From the NCBI RefSeq assembly GCF_000002425.4, contig NC_037261.1, positions 2,785,426 to 2,849,425 on the forward strand: 64,000 nt of DNA. Direction: 5' to 3'. The translations under genes and the position numbers were made by a program. The number at the start of each line of letters is the position of its first letter. Within the stretch, counting starts at the first letter, position 1. Of the stretch, positions 1 to 12,200 are shown piece by piece. Under the pieces are notes generated by a model, which searched no databases, was not told where the DNA came from, and was given only the letters and a program-made list of their open reading frames with translations. The DNA comes from Physcomitrium patens (taxonomy: Eukaryota; Streptophyta; Bryopsida; Funariales; Funariaceae).

Positions 1-1054
1 CTGCCTTTGAAAACCACGAGACCTCTTGACGGCTTCGAAATGGTTGCTCTATATGAAGACCCCTCCAAGCTCAAATCACCACTTGGAGACACTCAAGCAA
101 TGGACACATTCCCATGCAGATCACAACAGAATCCACCAGAAGGTGCATCTACAACACCTTCAGACCTTAGTAGGGAATCCTCGACAGAGATGGAGAAATT
201 ACTAGACAGCAAACTTCATCTGAAGATCCTCTTGGCGGAAGACAATGCCATAAACCAGAAAGTTGCGAGCCGGCAGCTTGAAAAACACGGCCATATTGTG
301 AGGATTGTTGGTGATGGACAGCAAGCTCTAGACGTCATTTGTGCTCAGCATGACGAGTTTGACCTCGTCCTCATGGACGTGCAGGTACGCAGTTGCTTTC
401 TATTTGAACGGTGATGTCTTCAGCATGAGCGAAAATATTCTTGCATAGTGTGGGCTGTGAAGCACCTGAGTGTCAGTGCTTTGCGTAACATTAAACCTCA
501 AACACATGGTTTCCAGATATTAGTCGGCCATGGTTTCACAATCATCAGATGCTCATTGTGGCCTCGATTTTGTTTATGTGAGGTTCAACATGGTCTCATT
601 GGGTCAGTTTTTCTTAAGAAGTAGACGTCGTTTTGGTTTGTTACGAAACATAGCAAGATGCTATTGAAGAATGAGGAGACATCTTCTGATATACAACCTG
701 AGCATTACATGTAGTGCGTAAGATTTCTGGACAGGTTCCAGTTTCCGCAGTTGTTGAGATTCACCCAACTCAGTTTGTGCCTGCTTTTTGAGATTGTACA
801 ACTGATGAAGGGGAGATGTGCTGCAGATGCCAATAATGGATGGATTATGTGCAACCGAGAAAATTCGCAAAGCGGAGCTGGAGTGTGGCTGGTCAAGGGT
901 GCCCATTTTAGGATTAACAGCGCATGCCATTCAAGGATACCAAGACACTTGCTTAACTCATGGTATGGATGGCTACCTTGGGAAGCCTTTCGACATTCAG
1001 CAGCTACTGAAAACCATAGGCCATATATTACCCCGAGACAAGTTGGTTCAATAG
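1..1054 (+). CDS. Hybrid histidine kinase, C-terminal receiver domain (5'-truncated by window edge)
   Basis: The last two coding exons are visible: 1-384 (reading frame open from base 1) and 827-1054, joined in phase 0 across a GT-AG intron (385-826). The joined sequence is a full CheY-like receiver. It has the acidic pair in LLAEDNAINQ, the phospho-acceptor Asp in LVLMDVQMPIMDG (the splice falls between Q and M), the conserved Thr/Ala in LGLTAHA and the Lys in YLGKPF, and it ends 20 residues later at TAG. About 70 residues of Ser/Pro-rich linker precede it. By family knowledge this is the output receiver of a hybrid sensor kinase that passes phosphate to HPt proteins. The KILLAEDNAINQK style resembles hybrid kinases rather than stand-alone response regulators. 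The kinase core lies upstream of the window, so the subtype (cytokinin-, ethylene-, osmosensor- or PAS-type) cannot be decided. Confidence 0.9.
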
Positions 1055-1560
1055 AGATAGCTTTTTATATACTTGTACAATACATGTAGGACCATTTATT
1101 TTCAAACTTAGAAAATCGACAATCATCTCATCTCTGCACTCACATGTACATTTTGTATCTTCTGCTTGGCAATGCTTTGTCTGTGTACATGGGTTCACTT
1201 ATCTATCCTCCAGAACAGTAGAGTGTTGTCATCTTGCCGTTTTGTTGTCTAAACTCCATTTGAATGCCATCAATTTAGATAGATCTCGTCTCACTTAATT
1301 AGACCCATTGCTTAATGAAGTACCCAAGTGAAAATTACATTACATTGGTTTGTGTCGGTATATGGTTTGAGAATTGATACCCTATTATGTATGTATTGAG
1401 CTGCTACAAGGAAAAATGCCCTGGAAGAATCAAGCCATAGCCATGGGGGATGGTCTTGAAGCAACTTTGTGATCTGGTTTTTAAAGTCATTACGTTACAA
1501 GACTGGGCTATTTCTTGTTGATACTGTGAAGTTTGAAGTGTAGCCAGTTTGATATATTTA
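1055..1560 (+). other. 3' UTR and downstream flank of the histidine kinase
   Basis: Moderate-GC sequence without an ORF follows the stop codon and grades into AT-rich DNA near 1,560. T-rich and TGTA-containing stretches (for example around 1,080-1,200) are compatible with a plant 3' UTR, but no exact poly(A) site can be assigned. Confidence 0.45.
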
Positions 1561-3038
1561 CGGAAGCCCAATAACAAAAGTACATCAATATTTTTTATCC
1601 TTGATTGTTATGATTACAACAAAATATTTCTATTATTCACTTAAGTAAATACTACACATACCAATTCTATAGTTAGTTGTATGACTACTTTATTTATGTC
1701 ACAACTAAAAAAATACATCTTCAAGTTTGATAGTTATTTGAATTAAGGTCTTGACATGATTTTTATTTTAAAATTCTACCCTGAAATCATTCAACTTTTT
1801 ATCCTTAATGATTTCAGTTTTGATGCCAGATTCTAGAAAAACACTTTTAATGATTTTTTTTACAAAACCTTAAATTGAACATCACTTACAATTATAAGCT
1901 AATTGTTTTTGAAAATTTAACAGAGACATATGCAAATAAATTAAAACTCATTAAAAATAAGTAAATTTTGTCGAATAAAAGTCATAAAAAAGTAAAAACA
2001 TTCACGAAATTCATAATAGATTTGCCTAAACAAAAAAAGATCACAAACCTGTTTTTTAATGTTATTTGAAGAATTACTTCTCGGCATTCTATTAATAAAC
2101 TTGTAGAATTAAAAAACTCTTCAAAAGTAAGTGAATGAATATTAATTTATTTTATAGGATTTTTAAATTTTAAAAATATATTAAAAATGTCGTCTTAGTT
2201 TATATAAATAATAAAATTGATAAATATTATTAATAATATTACTAAATATATTTTTATTTTATTTTATTTTACAAACATTTTTATATATGTACACATGATG
2301 ATTTTTTATTTATTTATAATCATTTTATTTTATTCTATTTTATTATTTGTTATATTTTTGGAACAGATACTACCAACTCAAAAAAAAGTCTTATAAGACT
2401 TTATAATATATTGTATTACTATTATTAGTTTTAAATTTTAATATTTATTTAAAAATTTTAATTTTTGTCATAGGGAGTAATTTAAAATAGTTATACAATA
2501 TATACTACAATTAATATATAATTTTTATTAATAATGTTTTTATAAATCTATGATAAATCTCTGTTAATTTCATTATCATCTTTGTCATGTGTATTCATCA
2601 TTTGTATATCAAATCCAAACTTATGTAGGGAATTTTTTATACTAACAATATAAAATATAAACATTCATACTTTATTTTTAAAATTTTAATCAAATATGAT
2701 ATGTAATATAAGAACAAGATATTGTAATATTAAATATTGAAAAAAATTGAAAATTGAAATTTATTTTTATATTTATTAGTATAGATAAAGTTTTATTAAA
2801 ACTAGATTTTTACAACTTTACACTTAAAGATGAAAATTTATCTCAAAATAATAAAGATACAATTCTAAGAATTTATGAATTTTTTTAACATAAATTATCC
2901 TATCTTATAAATAAAAAAGTTTATGAAAAGTTATTTTTTGAACATATTACAATTGTATTATATAACTTAATTGTCAATAATTTTTTATCCGTGCTTTATT
3001 TATTATGTTTTGTTAGAAAGGCATATACTATAATCTCT

Positions 3039-3062
3039 ATATATATATATATATATATATAT
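3039..3062. repeat. (TA)n microsatellite
   Basis: Uninterrupted TA dinucleotide run, about 12 units. Confidence 0.95.
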
Positions 3063-3249
3063 TATAAACCTCAAACATATTACAAGCTATAAATTTGATC
3101 AACTATTATTTGAGTTTGTAACTGTAACACATTTGATTAACAATAGATTTGACTCTAAATTTGATTGAATTCGAAAAATGATTACAAATTATTTTGATAA
3201 GTATGCATTATAAATAATATAAAATATTTTATAGTAAAAATTGTATATT

Positions 3250-3330
3250 AATATTTTCTAGTAAATTTTTTCTAGAAAATCTTATTTACTAGAAAATATT
3301 TATTAGAAATCTTATTTACTAGAAAATATT
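3250..3330. repeat. Short direct and inverted repeat cluster
   Basis: A 20-bp word, CTTATTTACTAGAAAATATT, occurs exactly at 3281-3300 and again at 3311-3330. The 16 bp at 3250-3265 are the reverse complement of the last 16 bp of that word, so a hairpin can form with either copy. Confidence 0.85.
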
Positions 3331-3882
3331 AAATCTTAGGTCTCTATTAAAAAACAGAAGTATGTGTATTTATTTTAAATGATTTTAGCTTATATTTTAA
3401 TTTTGAAAAGATTATCTAATCTTTCTTTATTATGTATACAAAACTATAGTTGGTACAATTATGTAGTTATTTTTTTTTTTATTTTAATACAATTTTTCGA
3501 CAATTACAGCTTCTTTAGCCCTTTTAAGCACTTAAAACTTGTGTATTTTTAGTTTTTATTTTTATCGTATAATTGAGTTTATTGGATTGGTTAAAATTTT
3601 CATAGTTTGTAGAATTCTTCATTAACTTCTTTACTTAGATTTGTTCTTTACATATAATTCATTTCAAAAAAAATAATAAGCTAATATAATGTCATATAAT
3701 TGACCCTTTAACAATTAATATCTTTTACAAATATGACCTTTTCTATACAAAGGCTTCTAATAATTTATGATCATTAGGGATAGTGAGGTGGATACAATCT
3801 ACTCTAAAAATGATGCTACAGTAATTTAGAATTTGACTTGTAAAAAAACACTTTTGTTTAATAAACTTGATTCATAGTTACA

Positions 3883-3885
<3 letters not shown>

Positions 3886-3917
<32 letters not shown>
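3886..3917. repeat. (TA)n microsatellite
   Basis: TA dinucleotide run of about 16 units. Confidence 0.95.
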
Positions 3918-3921
<4 letters not shown>

Positions 3922-4354
3922 GAATAGGTTTCAATTGGTGTTATTCAATTATACCTTACTACTAATATAATGGAGTTAAAATCCTTTTTCTATAACATTC
4001 TTTACCACCTTTTATCTATTTCATCATACTTTTTAGATCAAAGACTATGTTCAATTTTTTTTTTTTTTATACTTTCTTGTGTTAAAGATATTGTGTAAAT
4101 TATATAATTGTTGCATATTATAGATAATAGAGATAAATATTAGTTAGAACATTGTTTATTTATAAAATTTATTAAATGGATGAGAAAGTATGTATGTTTG
4201 CTAATCTTGTCTATGAATAAATTTTGTTTTTAAATGAAATTGATTCCAACTAGGGATAGAATAAATATAAAAAATATTGAATTTACATGCTTTGCCATTA
4301 AATTTAACTATTTATTTCTAATAAATCTTGTACTTCTCTACTGACAAAAATTAG

Positions 4355-4355
<1 letters not shown>

Positions 4356-4387
<32 letters not shown>

Positions 4388-4427
4388 TTTTTTCTAACCT
4401 TATCCATAATTAAAAAAAAAAAAAAAA
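4356..4427. repeat. Poly-T tract facing a poly-A tract
   Basis: A 38-base T run broken by a single C (4356-4393) is followed 18 bases later by 16 consecutive A residues (4412-4427). The two could fold back on each other. They may also be the scar of retroposed poly(A) tails. Confidence 0.85.
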
Positions 4428-6650
4428 CTTCATGGTTCTCAATGATTTGGAAAAATAAGCACAATAATTGGACATGTCAATATTATATTAATATTTGATA
4501 CATATTATAGTGGTAGTATTTTGTATGATTTTCAAATAAAATTTGATTAACAACTCAACTCAAGAAATATAAAGCTAAGTCATTTTACTAGAACTAAGTT
4601 TAGATCCAAGGATCTTATTTTGCATATTAATATATAAATTAGTTGCACATCTTTTAAATTTTAAAACTATTCAATAGAACATCTTTTATCATATTATTTT
4701 TTGCTATTGGCAATCATCTAAAGTTCTTACTTATAAATAAAACTCTTTATAAAGCATATTAAAAATTTATTAATAATTTATTTATTTTTTACAATAAATA
4801 GACAACAAATGTTATCTATTATATTTTAGAGAATTTTACGAATTTAAGAGCTATTATTCAATGCTTTTATTTTTTCAAATTTTATTGTCATTAAAATATA
4901 TTTGAGATTTTTGATTTTAGACATTATTTTGGAAAATATAGCTTTGATTTTATTACAATAAAGCTAAGTTATATAATACAAGAAATTAAACTATTTACTT
5001 AAATATTTTTAAATATGTAGCTAATTATTTATAGAATTAAAATTCTTTAGATAATATTATTCTTGGATTTGTAGAAATTTTGATGCTTTAAATTGTATTT
5101 TAAATAAAGTATAATATCATGCATTTGAGAGTATAAATTGAGCCATCTTTAAATAATATATAATTATAATATAATATTGTTAAGATCTAGCTAGCCAATA
5201 AACAAATAGAAAAAATCTTCTTCAACTAATTTTCTTTTAAATTAAGTAAGACTACTTTATAAAATATTTTTATTATTAAAAAATACAATATATTAGCTGT
5301 TATAACTTTGAGTGATTGCTTTGCTATCAAATAAGGAAATTAACTATCAAATAAGTCGAAGTAGTAAGATATATCAATATTATTTAATATTATGTACTTT
5401 ATGTATTGAAATAAATTTATCATCTTTTACTTTAAATTCCAATTTAAATATAATCTAGGCTTTAATCTTATACCATTTTAATTCATGAAATATACTAAAC
5501 ACAAATCTCAACAAAAGTGAATCTTAACGTAGAACATATATTAGCAAATTTTGATTAAAAAAATACCAATTATCGTAACCAATCTTATGGATTTAGAAAT
5601 ATTTCAAAGCTAATACAATCAATCTTAGATTACAATTACAAAGTATGTTCAAATTATTAATTTATACATCATAGATAGATTATTTTATGTTTTTTAAGTC
5701 AATAAATATTTTTTTATTTTCTATTAATTATTATTAAATAAATATTTTATTTTTTATAAAAATGATAAAATATATTCTTATAATTACAACATAAAATTTC
5801 AGTATTCCTAAAACAAATATGGATTGATTTAGTAATGCAAAAATAATCAAAATAAGTACGTATGCTTTGTTGTGTATATTATTGGTTTTTATAAACCTAA
5901 AGATGAATCCAATTTAGAGAATATCTATTTTTAACACGTATATATTAGCACTTTTAGATTCAAATAAACATTTATATCATACTCAAGGTTTTATTTGGAA
6001 TGCATTACAAAGCTTTGAGTAGTTGAAGGGTGGTCAAATCTTTACAAGTTTTTATCTTTTTATGACACCAATTAACTTATGGTTAAAAATAAGGAGATAT
6101 AATGTTCTCTTATATAGATTAAAAAACTATACCTATTTGATAATATATAGCATTGATAACATTATTGTTAATAGCATGGACTATTTATAAAATTTATTAT
6201 TTTATTCAATTTGTTGTTTAGATATATTGATTTATATTCTATGTAGTCATGAAAAAAAAAGGTGTTTAATAAATGAAATATTTACTATTTTTTACTTTTT
6301 TTGTTTATTGTTTTTTTTGGTTATTTCTATTTATTGGGTAGCATCAAATTTCTAAAAACTTTAAAACACACATTATATGTAAAACTCAAAGCATTTGTTT
6401 GATCAAATTCTTGACAAATTTAGTCAAATTAAGTTACATATATTAACATAAAATGGATTAGTTTTAGTTTTTAATTTTTTTTAAGAACGTGTTGGAACAA
6501 TAGTTACAATTCTATAAAATAGGTCATTATTATATATTATAATTTAATACACTGTCTTTTATGTCCTTGACTTATAAAGGATTGGCCTAGAATTGCACTT
6601 CACATACTAAGATATTAAAAGATCTAATTGAAGTGAAAAGGTTGATTAAG

Positions 6651-8899
6651 AATTTCAGAAGGGACACACAAACCAAAATCTTGTCAACAACCAACAATCA
6701 CATAATCTTTGCACAACTAGTACAACAAATTCAAAACTCCTGTAGCTTCTCCCAAGGCCTACGCAACTCGGTTTGAATGGCTGAGGATGGGGACACAAAA
6801 AACGAAGCCGCACCTCGTAAGCAATGCGCTGCTTGTGTTCATCACCCCCCCCCCCCCCCCCCCCTTCACTTCCAAAGCCCCATAAACGAACTGCACGCAC
6901 TGTGTGTTGTTGCTCACTCACTCTCTCTCTCACACACCCCAAATACCAAATAGAATGAATGGGAATGGGCCCCACATGATGGAAAAGGATTTGAGTTTAT
7001 CAATCAATCAGACTGTAGCACTCCGCCGCGGGCCGGGCCACCCGGCCGGCAACGCGGCCCCACCCGACCCGCGCCCGAGATTCCCCCCGTGGCGGTAGCG
7101 CCGAAACTACAATGGGCCCCACTCGCCCGGCACACCCTGTTGCGAGAGGACTTTTGCAAAAGGACGGGGGGAGCTGCTCAACGCACCAGCAGCAGTAGAA
7201 GGAAGAGGAGGTGGAGAAGGAAGAGGTAGAGAAGGGGAAGGAGGCGCAGAAAAGAAAGGAAAGGAAAGGAAAGGAAAGCAGGGAAGGGGAAGGAAGAATG
7301 AAGGAAGGGAAGAAGAAGGGAGGAATAAGTGCACAGTCGATGATGTTGGTGAAGATGATGATGCCCTTCTCCTAGAAGAAGACGTTGGCCTGCTTTAGAG
7401 AAGCAGAAGCAGAAGCAGGCAGTAAGTAAGTGAGTATCGCATCCTCTCCCTCACCCGCCCGCCCACCATCAAGGCAGCGCCAGGCAGATCCCTTTTCTCG
7501 TTGCGCGTGTCATGTTGCGCTTGTTGCTTCGACTTCTGTCTGCAATCCCTGGGTTCTCCACCGACGGCAGCGGCTAGGTTTTTGGGGGAGGCTTTTGTAG
7601 GAGTGACAGCAATAGCAGGAGGAGCAGCAACAGCAGCTTGTGAGGTTTAGACCACCGTCGCGGACACGTTCGTTTTTTTTTGTAGGTGTCGTATCCAGTT
7701 GGGATCGTCAGGTGGCTGAGCGGTTTTTAGCTCGCTGGGAGTTTGGGCGGGAGAGGGAGACGTGTGGATGGTTTGATCCATAGTCGTCGCGAGGCATGTG
7801 ACTGAGGAGGGTTGGGAATTTTGGGTTTTGGATTTTTGGGGCTTGGTGGATGAGGTGTTTGGGGGGTAGTGCGGAAGCCGAATTTTTGGGGTGGCGGGGT
7901 TTAGGTCGTCGGTCGAGGGCAGTTTTTGGGTTTCTGACATGGATGTTGATGCTGATTGATTGGTCGGGGGCTTTATTGGCGTGTTTGTGGGTTGTACAAG
8001 GAAATTAGGGCCCGTAGCAAAGCTTACTGTTGCGCCGAAGGAAACGAATTGGGTCGAGATTTTTGCTATTAACTTCTTTCTGTATCTGTGAGCCTGTGTT
8101 TATTTCTTTGTAATCTTATCTTGATTTGAAATTCAATCTTGCATTTTTATGGGACAACGCAGCCATGTGCAGTGTTATCAAAGTTTGCAGTAGTATGAAT
8201 GCAATCCTTTCTGTTTTATTGTTGGTTTTGAGGTTACTTATGCACTCCATGAATAGTAAAGCTGTTATGGAAATGAAAACTTAGGGTGCGTTTTAGTAAA
8301 ATTGGCTTGTCCATTGTCTTCGTTTGTATTACTTGTCGTGCCAGGAAGTAGAGTTTGTGGTGGTTCTATCTTGCCGTGAACTACAACAAATTAGCGGGTT
8401 TGAGGTTTCATTACGAGGAAGCTGACAGGGTTCTTTTGATGTTCTGGGGATGGTTCGAGTGTTAATCTCACACTTCCGTGTTACACGTTGTCATTGAGCC
8501 TATCGATCATAAGTTAGTTTGCTTGTTCCTGCAAGGGCCTTCACTGGATCATCACTTAGCAGTCAGTAAAGCATATCCTGTACTTCAGGCTTTGCTGGGT
8601 CAATATTTCTATAGCGGAACCCCCTATTCTGTAATTTTTATTCGGCCGGTGGTCCAGGATAGCTTGGATCAAGCTTTATCTCTATCCTTATCAAGATATG
8701 CTTGTCGCCCTTGCTTGCGGAATTCCCATCTGATCGTAATTAGTCTTGTAAGACAGTAGGCTTTGGTCCTGGGTTCTAATGTTATTCCCGTCTCTCAATG
8801 AATCGTTACCTACCTAGATGTTGTAATGGTTTATTGGTTGTGGATGGCAGAAACGAAAGTGTGAAGAGTCCAGGAGCTCCTTATTGAAATAAGAACATA
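6651..8899 (+). promoter_or_regulatory. Promoter and 5' UTR region of EDC4, with probable 5' UTR intron
   Basis: Composition shifts sharply from AT-rich to GC-rich here. Visible elements are a 20-base poly-C run (6845-6864), a CT/CA-rich stretch (about 6915-6940), two copies of AATGGGCCCCAC (near 6963 and 7110; TGGGCC is the plant site II core), a very GC-rich patch (7020-7100) and a purine-rich block with GGAAA repeats (about 7190-7345). A good donor, CAGTAAGT, lies near 7420, and a good acceptor, TGGCAG, ends at 8850, 49 bases before the start codon. A leader intron of about 1.4 kb is therefore likely. No convincing protein is encoded in the interval. The transcription start is not determined; the purine block suggests it lies around 7.1-7.4 kb. 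Confidence 0.55.
6845..6864. repeat. 20-base poly-C homopolymer
   Basis: Twenty consecutive C residues upstream of the EDC4 gene. The length may be unreliable, as long homopolymers are prone to sequencing error. Confidence 0.9.
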
Positions 8900-9196
8900 A
8901 TGGGCGCCACAGGACCGTCCGGAGGTTTTGACATTCATAATTTCTTCAACAAGCAACCTCCGAGCCCATATCCCCCTCCTCAATACCCTTCTCATACCCC
9001 GTACCCCCCTAGTCAATTTCCTCAGAGTCCAGGATGTTTTCCAACCAACCCTGGTTCTTTTCCAAGTATGCCACCCCAAAATTTTCAGTATAGTGCGCAG
9101 CAACAACAAGGGCAACCTCACGTATTCCACCCATACATACACTATCAGCAGGAGCATGGAGTGCGGCCGTCAAACTATAATACTGCGCCCTACAAC

Positions 9197-9228
<32 letters not shown>

Positions 9229-12200
9229 GCAACAGCAGGGCCAGTTCCCCTCTCCGGGTTCCCTGAGCTCTCTACATGGCAACCCTCCTCATTCATCTCT
9301 TTCTTTATCTTCTTTGCCTCAAGGCAGTGGCGGCCCAAACCAGGCATCAACCTCTCCTTTGGATGGCGCCCGTCTCATGGCTCTTCTGACAACACATGGC
9401 GGAGCGGAAGCTCCCAGCAGCGATGATGGTTCATTGCTTTCAGGAATCCAACAAAGCAGCACCGAACGACCCCGTTCGTCTCCGGTAATTAGCCAGGATG
9501 TTTCTGTCCCTCCACCTGCACTGGCTCCGGCACTGCCTACAGCTCCGCCAGCTCCAGTTTCCCAAGTGACTTCCACCGCGTCTAGTAGGGGGTCGAGTGG
9601 CAAGAAACCACGCGGTCGGCATCTGTGGGGGGATCACGTCTTGTACGATGTGGATGTTCGTAAATCTGGAGAGGCGCAGCCCCAGTTGGAAGTTAGCCCT
9701 ATTACAGTTTATGGGTCCGATCCGCATCTAGTGGTCGGGAGACAGATTGCCGTTAACAAAAGGTACATCTGCTACGGACTGCGCCAAGGCACGATTCGTA
9801 TCCTGAACATCGACACTGCATTAAGAGCGCTTCTTCGAGGTCATACTCAGGTACTAGACAATTACTGAAAAGAATTCGGCTTTATTTGCAGTGGATGCCG
9901 TGGTTGACTGTAAGATGGTTGTGCAGTTGTTGCTGTTTCGTGTTTACACACTTATTGTTTCATTTGTTGATGGCAGAGGGTGACGGATATGGTGTTTTTG
10001 TCAGAGGACCAGCATCTTCTTGCAAGGTTTTCTCTCTGCACCTCACCTGCATGCTTGTGCTGTCCGTATATCGGGGGGAGTTTCTCTTAGTTTGGCGTTG
10101 CACACAACGAAATGTCGTGTTATTAGTAGAAGATTAAATTCAGTTGTTCAGAGTGGTGAATTTCAGTGTCCAACTCAATCACGGTCTACACAGCTACAGG
10201 GTGCGGGTCTGCCAGAGCTAGGGACTGGCTTATGGAATTCATACAGAAATAGAACAATTAATCCGGGACAATGTTGGTATTTAATTCGTCGGATGGAGGC
10301 TTGTCATTTCTGATGGTGTTCTGTGTGTCTTGCAGTGCAAGTGTGGATGGTCGCATTTTTGTTCGACGGATCCTGGAGGGACCATCCCCCGAGGTTGGCA
10401 AGGTTCTCATCACAGAGCAGATATTGCTAGCCATCGAATTTATTGGGGACTGGAAATCATGTCATCCACGCGTATGCTGGAATCTCCAAATGCAGGCAAG
10501 TCTCAAGGATAAAGTTGAATGAAAATAAATGTAGTGCTGTCGCTATTTGATATATACTTGCTCTTAGTATTTTCTGCATGAACTAGGCGTCTTATCTTAA
10601 TCGGCATCGACACATGATGACATAATTGTTATCTGGTGTCTTGGAATGAAGTATACATTCGTTGCCGAGAGGGTTTGTGTTGCGTATGTGCGGCTTTGTC
10701 ACTGAAGGTGAAATGTCTCGCATGTTTGATACAGAATGTGTTGGCGGTGGCGATCGGGCAGTATGTCTTGAACATAGATGTAGGTAAGGTGCAGCAGGCT
10801 GCACCTCCAGGAGGTTTTTCCGTTGACCAACCTCTTCAATGTCACGTGGAGAAGCCAGTAGATGGAGTGAATGTGGTTGGCATTCACGATGGTACTGTGA
10901 CGGATTTGGCAGTTCCATCGTTTTCCACCTTCAGGGTGGCATCAGTCTCACAAGATGGCACGGTACAGATTTTTCCTGTGTTGTAATTCGAAGTTCTGAT
11001 AGCATTGAGGGAGCAATTGATTTGATCTTCGGGGCAGGAGAGCTAATGTGGTGTGTCGTTTATTACCAGTTGTACGCGTATTTTGAATGTGTGGCTCACG
11101 ATTGAATTGTTGGTTGTATTACACGGCGCAGATGCGCATATGGGGGGACAACAGCAGAAGCCCGCTCCTGAGTATCGTGCCTCATGGTGGAGAGCCAGTG
11201 TCCGCAGTTGCCTTTTTGTCAGCACCGCGGCGTCCTGACCATCACGTTCTGCTTACTGCGGTAGGTTTCATCCTGCCTTGTTCCTTTCCGTTGAATTGAA
11301 ACGTCCAAACTTGTGTGCTTAGCATCAGACTATACAGCGAGCGTTGTGAAAGGTTGCTCCGATCATGTTTAGCGTCCGATGCAGCAAGCGATTGTGATGC
11401 ACTGGACGTGTTCCCACTTGTAAAATTCTGTTTGTATACGTTGTCTCCAGGGGCCATTGAACAGAGAGTTGAAATTGTGGGCGCCAATAAGTAGTTCAGA
11501 GGATCCACGTTCGAAGTCAGGCACAGGAGCCTGGCGATGCATACAAACATTGGAGTTTCAGAGCTCGGAAGTCGTTGATGGAAACTACGGGGATGCGATT
11601 TTTAATCAGATGGTTTTAGCTTCTCGTGCTAGCCTGATTTTGTTGGCGAATGCAAAGAAGAATGCCATATATGCGATTCATGTGGAATTTGGGCACAGCC
11701 CAGCGGCTGCACGAATGAACTACCTGGCGGAATTTTCTGTAAAAATGACTATTCTGAGCTTGACAGTTGCCGAGGACGGTGTGTCCGAGGCCGGAGAAGG
11801 GAAGGTCCAGATTTATTGTGTTCAGACACAGGCGATCCAACAGTACGACCTGGACGTGTCACAGTGTTTGCCACCTGTGGATGACATTGTGCCTGAAACT
11901 CCAGGAGCTCGTGAACGCCCGGTTTTGCGTGGTGTACAGGATACTGACCGGTCGGAGAACATCAGCGTCCCTGACTTGATAGACATGGGGCCTGGACCTG
12001 TATCTGTTGTGAGCTCGGTGACATCCACTGCAACCAACGTGAGCGTTCCTGCTAGAACCCCGGTCGTCTCTTCGTCTTTCGGAAGTCCGGTGGAATTTGG
12101 TCGGCCGGAGGCGTCACCTGCACATCACGTGGAGAAGAGCATATCAATGGACTTCAATGCATTGTTGCAAGGTTCCACAAAGTCACAGAAGAAGGAGAGC

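Larger units (their letters stand above)
1561..6650. other. AT-rich intergenic desert without recognisable genes
   Basis: About 5 kb of very AT-rich sequence with stop codons in all frames and no gene signature. It holds (TA)n runs at 3039-3062 and 3886-3917, a near-pure poly-T tract (4356-4393) followed by poly-A (4412-4427), and a short repeat cluster at 3250-3330. The composition looks like decayed transposon sequence, but no element can be named. Confidence 0.6.

Noticed and set aside
3039-3917. CRISPR-like or regularly spaced repeat array
   Set aside because: The repeats are (TA)n and one short duplicated word without regular spacers; this is eukaryotic nuclear DNA.
5990-6080. Possible Ty3/gypsy polymerase trace (FIWNALQSFE-stop-LKGG)
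   Set aside because: Only a short match, with an internal stop and no neighbouring domain in order; too weak in AT-rich sequence.
7107-7334. 75-codon frame rich in Pro, Ser, Leu and Phe on the minus strand
   Set aside because: It is the complement of the purine-rich leader block in front of EDC4; no domain and no neighbour support.
7647-7940. 97-codon minus-strand frame (MSETQKLPSTDD)
   Set aside because: It lies inside the probable leader intron of EDC4, is low-complexity, and has no recognisable family.
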